Source: Arthrobacter sp. PAMC25564
GTDB lineage: Bacteria > Actinomycetota > Actinomycetes > Actinomycetales > Micrococcaceae
Direction of reading: 5' to 3'
DNA length: 64,000 bases
Assembly (NCBI RefSeq): GCF_004798705.1
Contig: NZ_CP039290.1
Span: forward strand, 3,348,001-3,412,000
A program made the translations under genes and the position numbers. The notes beneath the pieces are model-generated. The model searched no databases. It worked only from the letters and a program-made list of their open reading frames with translations, and had not been told where the DNA came from. Below, piece after piece: positions 26,250 to 36,020 of the stretch. Numbering within the stretch: position 1 is the first letter of the stretch; each line of letters opens with the position of its first letter.

Positions 26250-27800
26250 TTAACGCTTCTTGCCGCGCTTTTCGCGCACGCGCATGTTGACCTCGATCGG
26301 CGTGCCCTCGAAACCGAAGGTCTCGCGGAGCCGGCGGGTGATGAAGCGGCGGTATCCCGGATCCAGGAATCCGGTGGTGAAGAGCACGAACTTCGGGGGC
26401 CGGCTGGAGGCCTGGGTACCGAACAGGATGCGTGGCTGCTTGCCGCCCCGCACCGGGTGCGGGTGCGCGGCCACGAGTTCGCCCAGGAAGGCGTTGAGGC
26501 GCCCGGTGGGGATGCGCTTGTCCCAGCTCTCCAGCGCGGTGTCCAGGGCGGGAACGAGCTTGTCCTTGTGCCAGCCGGTCTTGGCCGAGATGTTCACCCG
26601 GGGAGCCCACTCGACGTGGGCCAGGTCCTGTTCGATCTCCCGCTCAAGGTAGCGGCGGCGTTCGTCGTCGAGCAGGTCCCACTTGTTGAACGCCAGCACC
26701 AGGGCGCGGCCGGACTCGATGGCCAGCTGGAGGATGCGCACATCCTGCTCGCTGAGCACTTCGTCGACGGCGAGGAGCACGACGGCGACCTCGGCTTTTT
26801 CGAGCGCGCTCTGGGTCCGCAGCGAGGCATAGAAGTCCGCGCCCTGCGCCATGTGCTGGCGGCGGCGGATGCCTGCGGTGTCCACGAAGCGCCAGGTGCG
26901 GCCGCCGAGTTCGATGAATTCGTCGACCGGGTCGCGGGTGGTGCCGGCGGTGTTGTCGACGACCACGCGCTCGGAGCCGGCAAGTTTGTTCAGCAGCGAG
27001 GACTTGCCCACGTTCGGGCGTCCGATCAAGGCGATGCGGCGGGGTCCGCCGGACCGTTCCAGGCCCTCGATCGTGGAGAACTCCGGCAGTGTGTCCATCA
27101 CGTGGTCCAGCAGGTCGGCCACGCCGCGGCCGTGCAGCGCCGAGACCGGGTACGGCTCGCCGAAGCCCAGCCCCCACAGGGCGGCCGAGTCGGCTTCCTG
27201 CGCGAAATCGTCCACCTTGTTGGCGACCATGATGACCGGTTTCTTGGACTTGCGCAGCATCTTCATGACGCCTTCGTCCGTGGCGGTCGCGCCGACAGCG
27301 GAGTCGACGACGAATAGCACGGCGTCGGCGAGCTCCACGGCCATCTCGGCCTGCTCGGCGACACGGGCGTGGATGCCGCGGGCGTCGTGTTCCCAGCCGC
27401 CGGTGTCGACGACCGTGAAGTTCCGGCCGTTCCAGGTCGCCGAGTACATGACCCGGTCACGGGTCACACCGGGGGTGTCCTCCACAACGGCCTCCCGGCG
27501 GCCGAGGATGCGGTTGACCAGGGTGGACTTGCCCACGTTGGGCCGGCCAATGATGGCCAGGACGGGGTCAAGCTTGACCGGACCGTCAAATTCCTCGTCG
27601 TCATACCCGCCGCTGAGGAGGGCGGCGTCCTCCTCGTCCAGCTCGTAGTCGTCCAGGCCGGCGCGGAGGGAGGCCGCACGGAGCTCCGCTTCCTCGTCAT
27701 CCAGCGCGGCGAGGTGCTCAGCCACCTGGTCCGTGCCGGTGGGCGTGTATTCGTCTTCGCCGGCGCCAAAATTGCCGGAGGTTTGAGTCGTATCGCTCAT
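26250..27800 (-). CDS. der: Ribosome-associated GTPase Der (EngA)
   Basis: Der has two GTPase domains in tandem and a KH-like C-terminus, and is needed to assemble the 50S subunit. Both domains are intact: GRPNVGKST with DTPG, DTGG and NKVD (about 85-250), and GRPNVGKSS with DTAG and NKWD (about 258-430). A basic tail ends the protein. At 516 residues it is longer than the usual 440-490 because of an acidic N-terminal extension of about 78 residues, common in actinobacteria. Its start overlaps the stop of the upstream acyltransferase gene (ATGA). Confidence 0.97.
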   Translation of the reverse strand: MSDTTQTSGNFGAGEDEYTPTGTDQVAEHLAALDDEEAELRAASLRAGLDDYELDEEDAALLSGGYDDEEFDGPVKLDPVLAIIGRPNVGKSTLVNRILGRREAVVEDTPGVTRDRVMYSATWNGRNFTVVDTGGWEHDARGIHARVAEQAEMAVELADAVLFVVDSAVGATATDEGVMKMLRKSKKPVIMVANKVDDFAQEADSAALWGLGFGEPYPVSALHGRGVADLLDHVMDTLPEFSTIEGLERSGGPRRIALIGRPNVGKSSLLNKLAGSERVVVDNTAGTTRDPVDEFIELGGRTWRFVDTAGIRRRQHMAQGADFYASLRTQSALEKAEVAVVLLAVDEVLSEQDVRILQLAIESGRALVLAFNKWDLLDDERRRYLEREIEQDLAHVEWAPRVNISAKTGWHKDKLVPALDTALESWDKRIPTGRLNAFLGELVAAHPHPVRGGKQPRILFGTQASSRPPKFVLFTTGFLDPGYRRFITRRLRETFGFEGTPIEVNMRVREKRGKKR

Positions 27801-28546
27801 TGCACTTTCCTTATGGGGTGATCTGCCGGCGTCCCGGCTACTGCTTCATGACGTTCTTGCGGGGAATCCGCGTCGGGCAATGGCTGCCCGGTTCTTAGGA
27901 TCGAATCCTGGACATGGCGGGCCAGCGCGGCGCGGATCTCGGTTCCCGCCCTGTCCATTGAAACACGCCCGGTCTCGCCGGGCCTGCGGCTGACATTGAG
28001 GGCCGCGCCGAAGCTGATGTGCAGCCGCCGGCGCAGCGGCGGAACGGTGTCGACATGTTCGCCGCCGCTCCGGGTGCCGAGGATGGCCACGGGGACCACC
28101 GTGGCCCGGGAGTTCAGCGCCAGCCAGGCCACCCCGTTGTTGATCGCGGAGGCTTCGCCGCTCCCCCGCGTTCCTTCGGGCAGAATCCCGACACACCGGC
28201 CGGCGTCGAGCACCCGTTTGGCCTTCTGCAGGGCTGCACGGTCACCCGTGCGGTCCACCGGCAGCTGGCCGGCGGCTATGAGCACGCGGCCCAGGAAACC
28301 GGCGAACATTTCCTCCTTGACCAGGATGTGCATCGGCCTCGGTGAGGCCCCGAACATCACCGGTCCGTCCAGGAAGCTGATGTGGTTTCCGGCGAAGATG
28401 ACCGGGCCGGTGGCCGGGACGTTCGAACGCCCCGTGACCGAGGTCCGGTACAGGATATGGTCCAGGATCCAGCCCACGGGCCGGCTCCAGGCGGTGGTCA
28501 ACCGGCCGGGCAGTTCAGATTCCGCCCGCGGCATGGCCTTATTCAC
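27797..28546 (-). CDS. 1-acyl-sn-glycerol-3-phosphate acyltransferase, second PlsC paralogue
   Basis: A 249-residue acyltransferase with the catalytic motif NHISFLDG near residue 53 and PEGTRGSGE near 120. It sits between cmk and der, overlapping both, so it is translated with them. The GTG at 28546 overlaps the cmk stop but has no clear ribosome site; an ATG four codons later is the alternative. The substrate is inferred from the family. The gene is a lineage addition to the cmk-der pair, which is directly linked in mycobacteria. Confidence 0.88.
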   Translation of the reverse strand: MNKAMPRAESELPGRLTTAWSRPVGWILDHILYRTSVTGRSNVPATGPVIFAGNHISFLDGPVMFGASPRPMHILVKEEMFAGFLGRVLIAAGQLPVDRTGDRAALQKAKRVLDAGRCVGILPEGTRGSGEASAINNGVAWLALNSRATVVPVAILGTRSGGEHVDTVPPLRRRLHISFGAALNVSRRPGETGRVSMDRAGTEIRAALARHVQDSILRTGQPLPDADSPQERHEAVAGTPADHPIRKVQ

Positions 28547-29267
28547 GGGTGACGACCCTGTAGTCGATGATGCTGTGCACGATCCCGAGGGCGGCGTCGA
28601 CCGTCTGCTCGAAGTCCAGCTCCGAGGAGTCCAGGGTGACCACGCCGTCGGCTGCCGTGGTGAAGTTCACCACGGTCGAATCCTTCGCGTCGCGTTGGGT
28701 CACCTGCGCCGCGAGCTGCTCGGCGTTCTGGCTGCCGCCGAGCTGGATGCCACGGCGGCGCAGGCGTGCCTCCTCGCTTGCTGTCAGGAGCATGCGCACT
28801 TCGGCGTGTGGCGCGACGACGGTGGTGATGTCCCGGCCCTCGACCACCATGCGGCGGTGGTGCTTTTCGATCAGTTCACGCTGGCGGCGGATCAGTTCCG
28901 TGCGGGCGCCCAGCGCCGTGGCGACGGCGCTGACGGCGGCGGAAATCGACGGCTCCCGGATGGCAAGCGTGACATCGGTGCCGCCGACGCGGATGTATTC
29001 CTCCAGCGGGCTCGTGCTGATTTCCAGCGGAAGGCGCTTGGAAGCAGCCTCGACGGCGGCACGGTCCTCAAGGTCGGTGCCCGAATCCAGGCAGTACCAG
29101 GTCAGGGCCCGGTACATGGCGCCGGTGTCGAGGTAAGCCAGCTTGAGCCGGCGTGCCACCTCTTTGCTGACGCTGGACTTGCCGGACCCCGATGGTCCAT
29201 CAATCGCGACGACAAGGCTTTTTCCGGGGCGGACAAGGTCCACAGTTTCGATAAGTTCCTGGGTCAT
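28539..29267 (-). CDS. cmk: Cytidylate kinase
   Basis: This enzyme phosphorylates CMP and dCMP to the diphosphates using ATP. The P-loop IDGPSGSGKSS is near residue 20, YLDTGAMYRALT follows near 44, and VEGRDITTVV and the GxQ-type lid region with LRRRGIQLGG are present. I start at the ATG overlapping the tyrA stop (TAATG), giving 242 residues and translational coupling; an ATG six codons upstream is also in frame. The gene is part of the long run from parA to der. Confidence 0.95.
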   Translation of the reverse strand: MTQELIETVDLVRPGKSLVVAIDGPSGSGKSSVSKEVARRLKLAYLDTGAMYRALTWYCLDSGTDLEDRAAVEAASKRLPLEISTSPLEEYIRVGGTDVTLAIREPSISAAVSAVATALGARTELIRRQRELIEKHHRRMVVEGRDITTVVAPHAEVRMLLTASEEARLRRRGIQLGGSQNAEQLAAQVTQRDAKDSTVVNFTTAADGVVTLDSSELDFEQTVDAALGIVHSIIDYRVVTRE

Positions 29268-30376
29268 TACTGGAGTACCCGCCATCCGCGGTCGTTGAGG
29301 GCTTCGATGAGCAGGTCGTGTTTGTTGGGCAGCACGGAGATCTCCACCATGCCCACGTTCTGTCCGGAAGAGTGGTCCAGGCGGAGGTCCTCGAGGTTGA
29401 CCCCGATCTCGCCGATTTCGGTCAGCAGCCGGGCGATCTGGCCCGGCGTGTCATCCACCAGGACCGTCAGCCAGGAGTAGGCCTGCGGGGGTCCGCCGTG
29501 CTTGCCCGGAATCCGGGATTGGCCGGCGTTGCCCTCGCTGATCAGCTGGGCCAGGTCCAGCCTGGCGCCCGGGGCCGTGGGGTTCTCAAGCGTGCCGATC
29601 ACCCGGTTGAGGTCGTCGCGGACCCCGTGCAGGACCTGGACCACCTTGTCCGCATTCGCGCCCAGGATCTGGACCCAGAGGGTGGGATCACTGGCTGCGA
29701 TCCTGGTCACGTCCCGCAGGCCGTTCCCGGCCAGGGAGAGGGCATGCAGCGGCGTCCCCTGAAGGCGGCTGGCCACGAGCGAGGACATGACCTGGGGTAC
29801 GTGCGACACCAGCGCCACCGCCTCGTCGTGTTCCTCCGCCCTGAATTCGGAGACGACGGCGCCGAGGTCTGTCGCCAGCGCACGCGCGCTTTGCAAGGCC
29901 TCGGGCGTTGTCTCTTCCGACGGGCACAGGACCCATGGCATGGACGTGAACAGCTCGCCGCGGGCTGCGACGGGGCCGGACTTCTCGCGGCCCGCCATCG
30001 GGTGGGTCCCCACGTAGCGGCCCAGGTCGGCGCCGCGGGCACGAAGCTCGGCCTGGATGCCGGCCTTCACACTGGCGATGTCCACGACGACGGCCCGCGG
30101 GTACTCGGCGAGGGCCCGTTCCACTACATCGGCGGTGACGTCCGGCGGCGCGGCGACCACAACGAGTTCGGGCTGTTCCCCGTCAAGGCGTGCCAACGGC
30201 AGGCCTGCGCCGATGTCGACCGCGACGGCCTGGTTGGTGGGCGACGGATCGGAGAGGAAAACTGCCACTCCGCGGCCGCGCAGCCCGAGGCCGATGCTGG
30301 TCCCCAGCAGCCCCGTCCCGATAACCACGACCGGGCCGTTCAGGTGGCCGCGGCCGTGGGTACGAAAGGCGGACAT
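29267..30376 (-). CDS. tyrA: Prephenate dehydrogenase
   Basis: A 369-residue NAD-dependent enzyme for tyrosine synthesis that decarboxylates prephenate to 4-hydroxyphenylpyruvate. The Rossmann loop GTGLLGTSIG is near residue 20, THPMAGREKSG near 126 holds an active-site His, and SHVPQVMSS follows. The last 75 or so residues form an ACT domain (about 298-369), suggesting tyrosine feedback. The start is three bases after the rluB stop. Like the class II DAHP synthase at 11 kb, it belongs to aromatic amino-acid synthesis. Confidence 0.94.
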   Translation of the reverse strand: MSAFRTHGRGHLNGPVVVIGTGLLGTSIGLGLRGRGVAVFLSDPSPTNQAVAVDIGAGLPLARLDGEQPELVVVAAPPDVTADVVERALAEYPRAVVVDIASVKAGIQAELRARGADLGRYVGTHPMAGREKSGPVAARGELFTSMPWVLCPSEETTPEALQSARALATDLGAVVSEFRAEEHDEAVALVSHVPQVMSSLVASRLQGTPLHALSLAGNGLRDVTRIAASDPTLWVQILGANADKVVQVLHGVRDDLNRVIGTLENPTAPGARLDLAQLISEGNAGQSRIPGKHGGPPQAYSWLTVLVDDTPGQIARLLTEIGEIGVNLEDLRLDHSSGQNVGMVEISVLPNKHDLLIEALNDRGWRVLQ

Positions 30377-30379
30377 GCC

Positions 30380-31618
30380 CTACAGCCCTACGGATGCCAG
30401 CAGGTGGCCGACTTCCTGCTTGCCGAGGTTGCGGATACTGCCCTGGCGCTGGTCGCCCAGGCCGATGGGGCCGACCTTGACGCGGACCAGGCGGAGCACC
30501 GGGAAGCCGACGGCGTCGAACAGGCGCCGGACGATCCGGTTCTTGCCCGAGTGCAGCACGACCTCGATCAGCACGTGTCCCGGGGTGGAGTCCACGAGCT
30601 TGAAGGAGTCGACCGAGGCAATTCCGTCCTCGAGCTCGACGCCGGCCTTGAGCTCGGCGCCGATGCCCTGCGGGAAGGGCCCGCGGACCTGCACGAGGTA
30701 GGTCTTGGGGACCTCGTAGGACGGGTGCGTCAGGCGGTTGGCGAGTTCGCCGTCGTTGGTCAGCAGCAGCAGGCCCTCGGTGGCGACGTCGAGCCGGCCC
30801 ACGTGGAAGAGCCTTTCGCCGTGATGGCTGCGGACAAAGTCGCTGATGCAGGGACGGCCGTCGGGGTCTTCCATGGTGGAGACAACACCCTTGGGCTTGT
30901 TGAAGACCATGTAGACCATGTTTTCGTCCAGCTGGATGCGGAGTCCGTCGACGTGGATGACGGCAGTCTTCGGGTCGACGCGGACGCCGAGCTCGGTGAC
31001 GACCTGGCCGTCGACCTCGACACGGCCTTCGGCGATCATTTCTTCGCAGACGCGCCGTGAGGCGACGCCGGCCGAGGCCATGACCTTCTGCAGCCGGATC
31101 CCGTCGGCGTCGTGCAGCTCGGACTGGGGCACGTCGCCGCGGGGTCCGCGCTTGCGGGCGGGCTTACGGACCGGGCCAAGGTTCTGGCCGAAGCGTTCGC
31201 TGCCGAAGGCACGGGAGCCGGTGGCCCTGGCCGCGCCGGCGCCGATGCGCGGCTTGGGCTTGAGCGCACCGGGGGTGCCCGGAGCCTTGCCGAAACCGGG
31301 CTTGCGGGCGGCGGCCTTGCGGGCTGCTTCCTTGCCGGACGGCCCTGTGGACTTCCAGTCGCCGGCAGGGCGCTCTGCGGGCGCGCCGCCGGGAGCCTGC
31401 AGGTCCGGATCGATGAAGGCCTCTTCGCGAGGCTTGGGGTGCTTGAAGGGGCGGTCTCCGCCGCCCTTGAAACCGGCTCCCTTGAAACCGGCTCCGCCCC
31501 TGCCGCCGCGAGGGGCGCCCTGCGCGCCGCGGCCCGCGCCGCCCTGCGCTGAACTTTGTCCGGCACTGTTGCGTCCCGAACTGTTACGTGGTGAACCCTG
31601 GCGTCCCGCCTGTGTCAT
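30380..31618 (-). CDS. rluB: 23S rRNA pseudouridine synthase (RluB/RsuA family) with long disordered N-terminus
   Basis: An RsuA/RluB-type pseudouridine synthase. The S4 RNA-binding domain (about 183-230) contains LQKVMASAGVASRRVCEE. The catalytic domain (about 240-405) holds GRLDVATEGLLLLTNDG with the nucleophilic Asp. In front is an unusual segment of about 175 residues rich in Gly, Ala, Lys, Arg and Pro, much of it in short repeats such as GFKGAGFKG. I start at the ATG at 31618, eight bases after AAGGA. The neighbourhood scpA-scpB-rluB is widely conserved. Confidence 0.93.
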   Translation of the reverse strand: MTQAGRQGSPRNSSGRNSAGQSSAQGGAGRGAQGAPRGGRGGAGFKGAGFKGGGDRPFKHPKPREEAFIDPDLQAPGGAPAERPAGDWKSTGPSGKEAARKAAARKPGFGKAPGTPGALKPKPRIGAGAARATGSRAFGSERFGQNLGPVRKPARKRGPRGDVPQSELHDADGIRLQKVMASAGVASRRVCEEMIAEGRVEVDGQVVTELGVRVDPKTAVIHVDGLRIQLDENMVYMVFNKPKGVVSTMEDPDGRPCISDFVRSHHGERLFHVGRLDVATEGLLLLTNDGELANRLTHPSYEVPKTYLVQVRGPFPQGIGAELKAGVELEDGIASVDSFKLVDSTPGHVLIEVVLHSGKNRIVRRLFDAVGFPVLRLVRVKVGPIGLGDQRQGSIRNLGKQEVGHLLASVGL

Positions 31619-31741
31619 GACCCGTCCTTCGTTTATTGGCCAACGGCCGCTGTCTCCCGACAACACCCGCCGACTAGGGCAAAATGGTTCCGCCCTGGTG
31701 GATACTCCTGTGCAGGCAGTCGTGCCGGCACAAAATACTGC

Positions 31742-32428
31742 CTACATTCTTCCTGCGTCGTAAAACTCTTCGATGCCTTCGAGCCCCGGAAGATGGGGGG
31801 AAAGCTGCGGCAATTCAGCCACCGAGCCGATTCCCATCCGCTCCAGGAAATGCGATGTCGTGCGGTACAGGATGGCCCCGGATTCGGGATCGGTCCCGGC
31901 ACCCTCGATCAGCCCGCGCTGCGTCAGCGTCCGCACGACAGAGTCAACATTGACTCCTCGAATTGCAGACACGCGCGCCCTGGATACGGGCTGGCGGTAA
32001 GCGATGACGGCGAGCGTTTCGAGCGCCGCCTGCGTCAGCCTGGCTGTCTGTCCTTCCAGCACGAATCCGCCGACGATGTCGGCAAATTCTGCACGGGAAT
32101 AGATCCGCCAGCCTCCGGCGATATTCCGCAATTCAAAACCCCGGGGGGTGGCACTGATGCCGTTCCTGTTGCTGTTGCTACTGGCAACGTCCATGTCCGG
32201 GGCATTACCAGTATAGCCGTTATACTCCTCCTGCAGTTCCGCCAGCAGGGATTCGACGACGTCGACCGTCAGGTTCAGTCCGGCGGCCAGCCCGATGGCC
32301 GTCGCCGGCTCGTCGATCACCATCAGCACGGCCTCGAGGGCCGCGCGCGCGCCGCCGGGGAGACTGTGGACATCGGGGCCGCCTGTGGCCCCGCTGCCGG
32401 TTTCGGCTGGATCCAGGGTTCCGCTCAC
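31742..32428 (-). CDS. scpB: Segregation and condensation protein ScpB
   Basis: A 228-residue winged-helix protein that binds ScpA and regulates the SMC condensin ring. The N-terminal winged helix (about 25-110) has an inserted polar stretch around GNAPDMDVASSNSNRN. The second domain has ETLAVIAYRQPVSRARVSAIRG, the family signature, near 142. The start overlaps the scpA stop as ATGA. No smc gene is in the window. Confidence 0.95.
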   Translation of the reverse strand: MSGTLDPAETGSGATGGPDVHSLPGGARAALEAVLMVIDEPATAIGLAAGLNLTVDVVESLLAELQEEYNGYTGNAPDMDVASSNSNRNGISATPRGFELRNIAGGWRIYSRAEFADIVGGFVLEGQTARLTQAALETLAVIAYRQPVSRARVSAIRGVNVDSVVRTLTQRGLIEGAGTDPESGAILYRTTSHFLERMGIGSVAELPQLSPHLPGLEGIEEFYDAGRM

Positions 32429-33336
32429 GGCTGCTCCTCGTAGTCTTCGCCCAGGTTTCCACTGCTCCAGTCCGCCCCGTCGGCGGTCCAGTGCACGGTG
32501 AGGTCCCCGAGCGGCTGCAGCTGCTCGAAGCCCACCACCTTGTCCCGGAACATCTGCAGCAGCGCCAGGAAGCGCGCCACTACCACGAGCGTGGATCCGG
32601 CGTCGGCGATCAGTGCCCGGAAGGTGAGCGGCTTGCCCAGGCGCAGCCGGCGCCCCAGCAGCTCGGCCTGCTCCGTGACGCTCACGGGCGTGGCGTGCAG
32701 GTGGGCCAGGCCCACCTCGGTGGGGGCGGCGTCCCTGGGCTTGAGGGCGGTTTCCGCCAGGGCGGCGAACTGCTGCGGGGTGTGCTTCCAGAGCAGTTCC
32801 GGGAGCAGGGCGGCGAAATGGCCTTCCAGCGCAACCTGCCGCGGGTACCGGCCGGCCTCGAGTTCAAGGGTGGAGCCGATCATGCCCGCCACGTGTTTGA
32901 AGGCCTTGTACTGCAGCAGCCGGGCGAACAGGAGGTCCCGGGCTTCAAACCGGGCGACGTCTTCGTCGTCCTCGACCGGGCCGGCCGGCAGCAGCCGTGC
33001 GGCCTTGAGATCGAGCAGGGTGGCGGCGATGACGAGGAATTCGCTGGCCTCGTCCAGGGCCCATTCCTCCCCCAGCTTCTGCAGGCCCTTGATGTACTTG
33101 ATGAATTCGTCGGTGACCGTGGACAGCGCCACCTCGGTGATGTCCAGTTGGTGCTTGGAAATCAGGCCGAGCAGGAGGTCGAAGGGACCGGTGAAATTGG
33201 CGAGCCGGACCTCGAAGCCGGGCTTTTTCGCGGCCGGAACGTCCAGCTCCGCCGGCACCTCGGGCCCGGAAAGATCGAACCCGGAAAGATCGGGCCCTGG
33301 GAGATTGAGCCCCGCTTGCGTGCTTGTTGCTGCCAC
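32425..33336 (-). CDS. scpA: Segregation and condensation protein ScpA
   Basis: ScpA is the kleisin that bridges the SMC heads in bacterial condensin. The N-terminal domain begins near residue 42 with FTGPFDLLLGLI and ITEVALSTVTDEFIKYI; the C-terminal winged helix with LALLQMFRDKVVGFEQ binds the other SMC head. About 35 extra N-terminal residues contain a short repeat (GPDLSGFDLSGPE). The GTG start has a weak ribosome site and lies eight bases after the parA stop, so it probably relies on coupling. Confidence 0.95.
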   Translation of the reverse strand: MAATSTQAGLNLPGPDLSGFDLSGPEVPAELDVPAAKKPGFEVRLANFTGPFDLLLGLISKHQLDITEVALSTVTDEFIKYIKGLQKLGEEWALDEASEFLVIAATLLDLKAARLLPAGPVEDDEDVARFEARDLLFARLLQYKAFKHVAGMIGSTLELEAGRYPRQVALEGHFAALLPELLWKHTPQQFAALAETALKPRDAAPTEVGLAHLHATPVSVTEQAELLGRRLRLGKPLTFRALIADAGSTLVVVARFLALLQMFRDKVVGFEQLQPLGDLTVHWTADGADWSSGNLGEDYEEQP

Positions 33337-33344
33337 GGTTCGCG

Positions 33345-34244
33345 CTAGGGTGCCCCGCCGCGCGAGATGAGCTCCTTGGCCAGGCTGCGGTAGGCCTCCG
33401 CGCCGACGTGGGTGGCGGCGTAGGTGGTGATGGGCTCGGCCGCCACCGTGGCGTCGGCGAACTTGATGGAGCGCTTGATGACCGTCTCGAAGACCTTGTC
33501 CCCGAAGGCCTCGACGAGGCGGGCGATGACTTCGCGGCCGTGCAGGGTGCGGGAGTCGTACATCGTGGCCAGCACACCGTCGATCTGGAGCCTCGGGTTC
33601 AGGCGGTCCTGGACCTTGTCGATGGTTTCCACGAGCAGCGCCACGGCGCGGAGGGCGAAAAATTCACAGATCAGCGGGATGATGACGCCGTGGGCGGCGG
33701 TCAGGGCATTGACGGTCAGCAGGCCGAGGGAGGGCTGGCAGTCGATCAGGACGACGTCGTAATCGTCCTCGACTTTTTTCAGTGCCCGGTCCAGGACCTG
33801 TTCGCGGGCAACCTCGTTGACCAGCTGGACTTCCGCGGCCGAGAGATCGATGTTGGCCGGGAGCAGGTCCACGTTTTCGACGCCGGTCTTCTGGATGGCG
33901 TCGCGGATGTCGACCTTGCGGTCCATCAGGACGTTATAGACCGTGAGGTCCAGCTCATGGGGGTTGGTGCCGAGGCCGGCGGACAGCGCGCCCTGCGGGT
34001 CGAAGTCGACCAGAAGCACACGGCGGCCGTATTCGGCCAGCGCTGCGGCAAGGTTGATCGCAGAGGTGGTCTTACCCACCCCGCCCTTCTGGTTGACCAT
34101 GGCGATGACCCGCGCGGGGCCGTGGGATGACAGCGGTGCAGGCTCCGGAAAGTCGCGGTGAGGGCGCCCGGTGGGGCCCATGACGGCGTCTTCCAGATCG
34201 AGTTCGGTGCCTTCCAGAGTTGCTGAACCCTGTTCGCTGCTCAC
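33345..34244 (-). CDS. ParA-family ATPase of the scpAB operon
   Basis: A 299-residue ParA/Soj-type ATPase with the deviant Walker A QKGGVGKTT near residue 55, Walker A' VDFDPQGALS near 85, and VVLIDCQPSLG as Walker B. It lies directly upstream of scpA, as Rv1708 does, and has no parB partner, so it may act in chromosome organisation with condensin rather than as the origin-partition ATPase. I chose the GTG at 34244, with GGAT upstream; an in-frame GTG at 34255 is possible. It is the first gene of the run to der. Confidence 0.88.
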   Translation of the reverse strand: MSSEQGSATLEGTELDLEDAVMGPTGRPHRDFPEPAPLSSHGPARVIAMVNQKGGVGKTTSAINLAAALAEYGRRVLLVDFDPQGALSAGLGTNPHELDLTVYNVLMDRKVDIRDAIQKTGVENVDLLPANIDLSAAEVQLVNEVAREQVLDRALKKVEDDYDVVLIDCQPSLGLLTVNALTAAHGVIIPLICEFFALRAVALLVETIDKVQDRLNPRLQIDGVLATMYDSRTLHGREVIARLVEAFGDKVFETVIKRSIKFADATVAAEPITTYAATHVGAEAYRSLAKELISRGGAP

Positions 34245-34424
34245 GTATCTATCCACACTTTCGACGGTGATTGTCGTGCTTGATCTTGCTGCCGCTGGAC
34301 GCCCAGCGCCGATCTTGTTCCTCCCAAGGTTACAGCGCCCGACACGGTATTCCACGGACCTTGACAGCGGCCGTCATTTGAGCCTTGACCTTCTGGTTGA
34401 GGTCGAGGGTTGGCAGCCGGCCGC

Positions 34425-34463
34425 GGAAAACCGCCCGGACGCGGTGTTCGCGTCCGGGCGGTT
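34425..34463 (-). terminator. Terminator of dctA
   Basis: A perfect 15-bp stem (34429-34443 with 34449-34463) with a five-base loop, followed on minus by TTTTCC. It lies about 57 bases after the dctA stop and separates it from the parA-scpAB promoter region. Confidence 0.88.
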
Positions 34464-34519
34464 GCACCGGGGTGGCGCGGCAGTCCTGCCGGGAGGGTTC
34501 TTGCCGCTCCGACGTCCGG

Positions 34520-35881
34520 TCAGACGCTGGCAGGCAACGGCTGTGCGGCCTGCGGAGCGGCCTGCGGAGCGGCATCCGGGCCGGCTGCGTGGCCCGCGAT
34601 CATGGTCTGCTCATCGAAGGGCTCGGCGCCGGAGAGGACACGCTCGACCTGGCCGCCGTCGATCTCCTTGACCCAGGTGCCGATCAGCACGGTGGCGACG
34701 GCGTTGCCGGTGAAGTTGGTCAGCGCGCGGGCCTCGGACATGAAGCGGTCGATGCCGACAATCATGCCCACGCCCCCAAGCAGCGCGGGGGCGTGCGCCT
34801 GGAGACCGGCGGCCAGGGTGGCCAGGCCGGCACCGGTGACACCGGCGGCACCCTTCGAGGCGATGATCATAAAAACCAGCAGGGAAACCTGGGCACCGAG
34901 ATCCAGCGGTGTGCCCATGGCGTTGGCAACGAACAGCGACGCCATGGTCAGGTAGATGGCTGTGCCGTCCAGGTTGAACGAGTAGCCGGTGGGGACCGTG
35001 ACACCGACGACGGGCTTGGACACCCCGAGGTGCTCCATCTTCGCGATCAGCCGTGGCAGTGCCGCCTCGGATGATGAAGTGGAGAAGATCAGCAGGTATT
35101 CGCGGGCCAGGTACTTCATGAGCCGGAAGATGCTCACGCCGGCCACGACCCGGAGTAGCCCGCCGAGGATCACGACGATGAACAGGGCGCAGGTGATGTA
35201 GAAGGCGACCATAAGGGTGAACATGCTGAAGATGGCCTGCACACCGGTGGCACCGACGACGGCGGCGATCGCACCGAAGGCGCCGACGGGGGCCAGCCAC
35301 ATGATCATGATGAGGATGCGGAAGACGAGGGCCTGGCCATAGCCGATGGCCTTCAGGACCGGGGCGCCCTGGCTGCCCAGCTTCTGGAGGGCGAAGCCGA
35401 CGAGGATCGCGACGAGCAGGGTCGGCAGCACCGGGATGTCGTTGGGGATGATGCCGAGCAGGAAGTCGACGGTACTGTCCGTCGCGGCTTTCTTGTTCGG
35501 ATCGTAGGGTGCGAGGTTCAGTCCCTCGCCCGGGTGGATCAGGTTGCCCACGACCAGGCCGATGGCCAGTGCGAAGGTGGACATAACGACGAAGTAGCCC
35601 AGGGCCAGGCCGCCGACCTTGCCCACCGTGGCGGCCTTGGCAATCGAGCCGATGCCCAGCACGATCGTGCAGAAAATGACCGGGCCGATCATCATCTTGA
35701 TGAGTTTGATGAACCCATCACCGAGCGGCTTCAGGGCCTTGCCGGCTTCGGGGAACAGCAGCCCCACCACGGCGCCGAGGATGACGGCGACAATGACGGC
35801 AATGTAGAGATAATGGGACTTGTCGAGCCCTTTGCGGCGCGTGCTGGGCTGCGCAGCTGACTCTCCTCGTTGAGAGGCCAT
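34520..35881 (-). CDS. dctA: C4-dicarboxylate:cation symporter DctA
   Basis: A 453-residue member of the DAACS family that imports succinate, fumarate and malate with protons. It has the expected eight helices and two re-entrant loops. The signature STSSSEAALP near residue 266 is re-entrant loop 1, and GYSFNLDGTAIYLTMASLF is the helix 7 substrate/cation site. AAGGAGACAATC precedes the ATG. It is transcribed divergently from a DcuS/CitA-type two-component system, which probably controls it. Confidence 0.95.
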   Translation of the reverse strand: MASQRGESAAQPSTRRKGLDKSHYLYIAVIVAVILGAVVGLLFPEAGKALKPLGDGFIKLIKMMIGPVIFCTIVLGIGSIAKAATVGKVGGLALGYFVVMSTFALAIGLVVGNLIHPGEGLNLAPYDPNKKAATDSTVDFLLGIIPNDIPVLPTLLVAILVGFALQKLGSQGAPVLKAIGYGQALVFRILIMIMWLAPVGAFGAIAAVVGATGVQAIFSMFTLMVAFYITCALFIVVILGGLLRVVAGVSIFRLMKYLAREYLLIFSTSSSEAALPRLIAKMEHLGVSKPVVGVTVPTGYSFNLDGTAIYLTMASLFVANAMGTPLDLGAQVSLLVFMIIASKGAAGVTGAGLATLAAGLQAHAPALLGGVGMIVGIDRFMSEARALTNFTGNAVATVLIGTWVKEIDGGQVERVLSGAEPFDEQTMIAGHAAGPDAAPQAAPQAAQPLPASV

Positions 35882-35973
35882 GATTGTCTCCTTATGGATA
35901 ATCTGGAAGACGCTGCGGCCCAGGCTCTGGGCTCATGACGTCGCTCCGGTGTGATATCCATCATTGGCGCTGA

Positions 35974-35989
35974 AGTGACACGGCTCACC
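35974..35989. promoter_or_regulatory. CRP/GlxR-like palindrome between dctA and its sensor kinase
   Basis: AGTGA-CACGGC-TCACC matches TGTGA-N6-TCACA at eight of ten core positions. It lies 93 bases upstream of dctA and 32 bases before the sensor kinase start. Carbon-catabolite control of dicarboxylate uptake by a CRP-type protein is known in Corynebacterium; here it is inference. Confidence 0.45.
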
Positions 35990-36020
35990 GTTACGTTCAT
36001 ATTGGTCATGAAAGGTGTTG

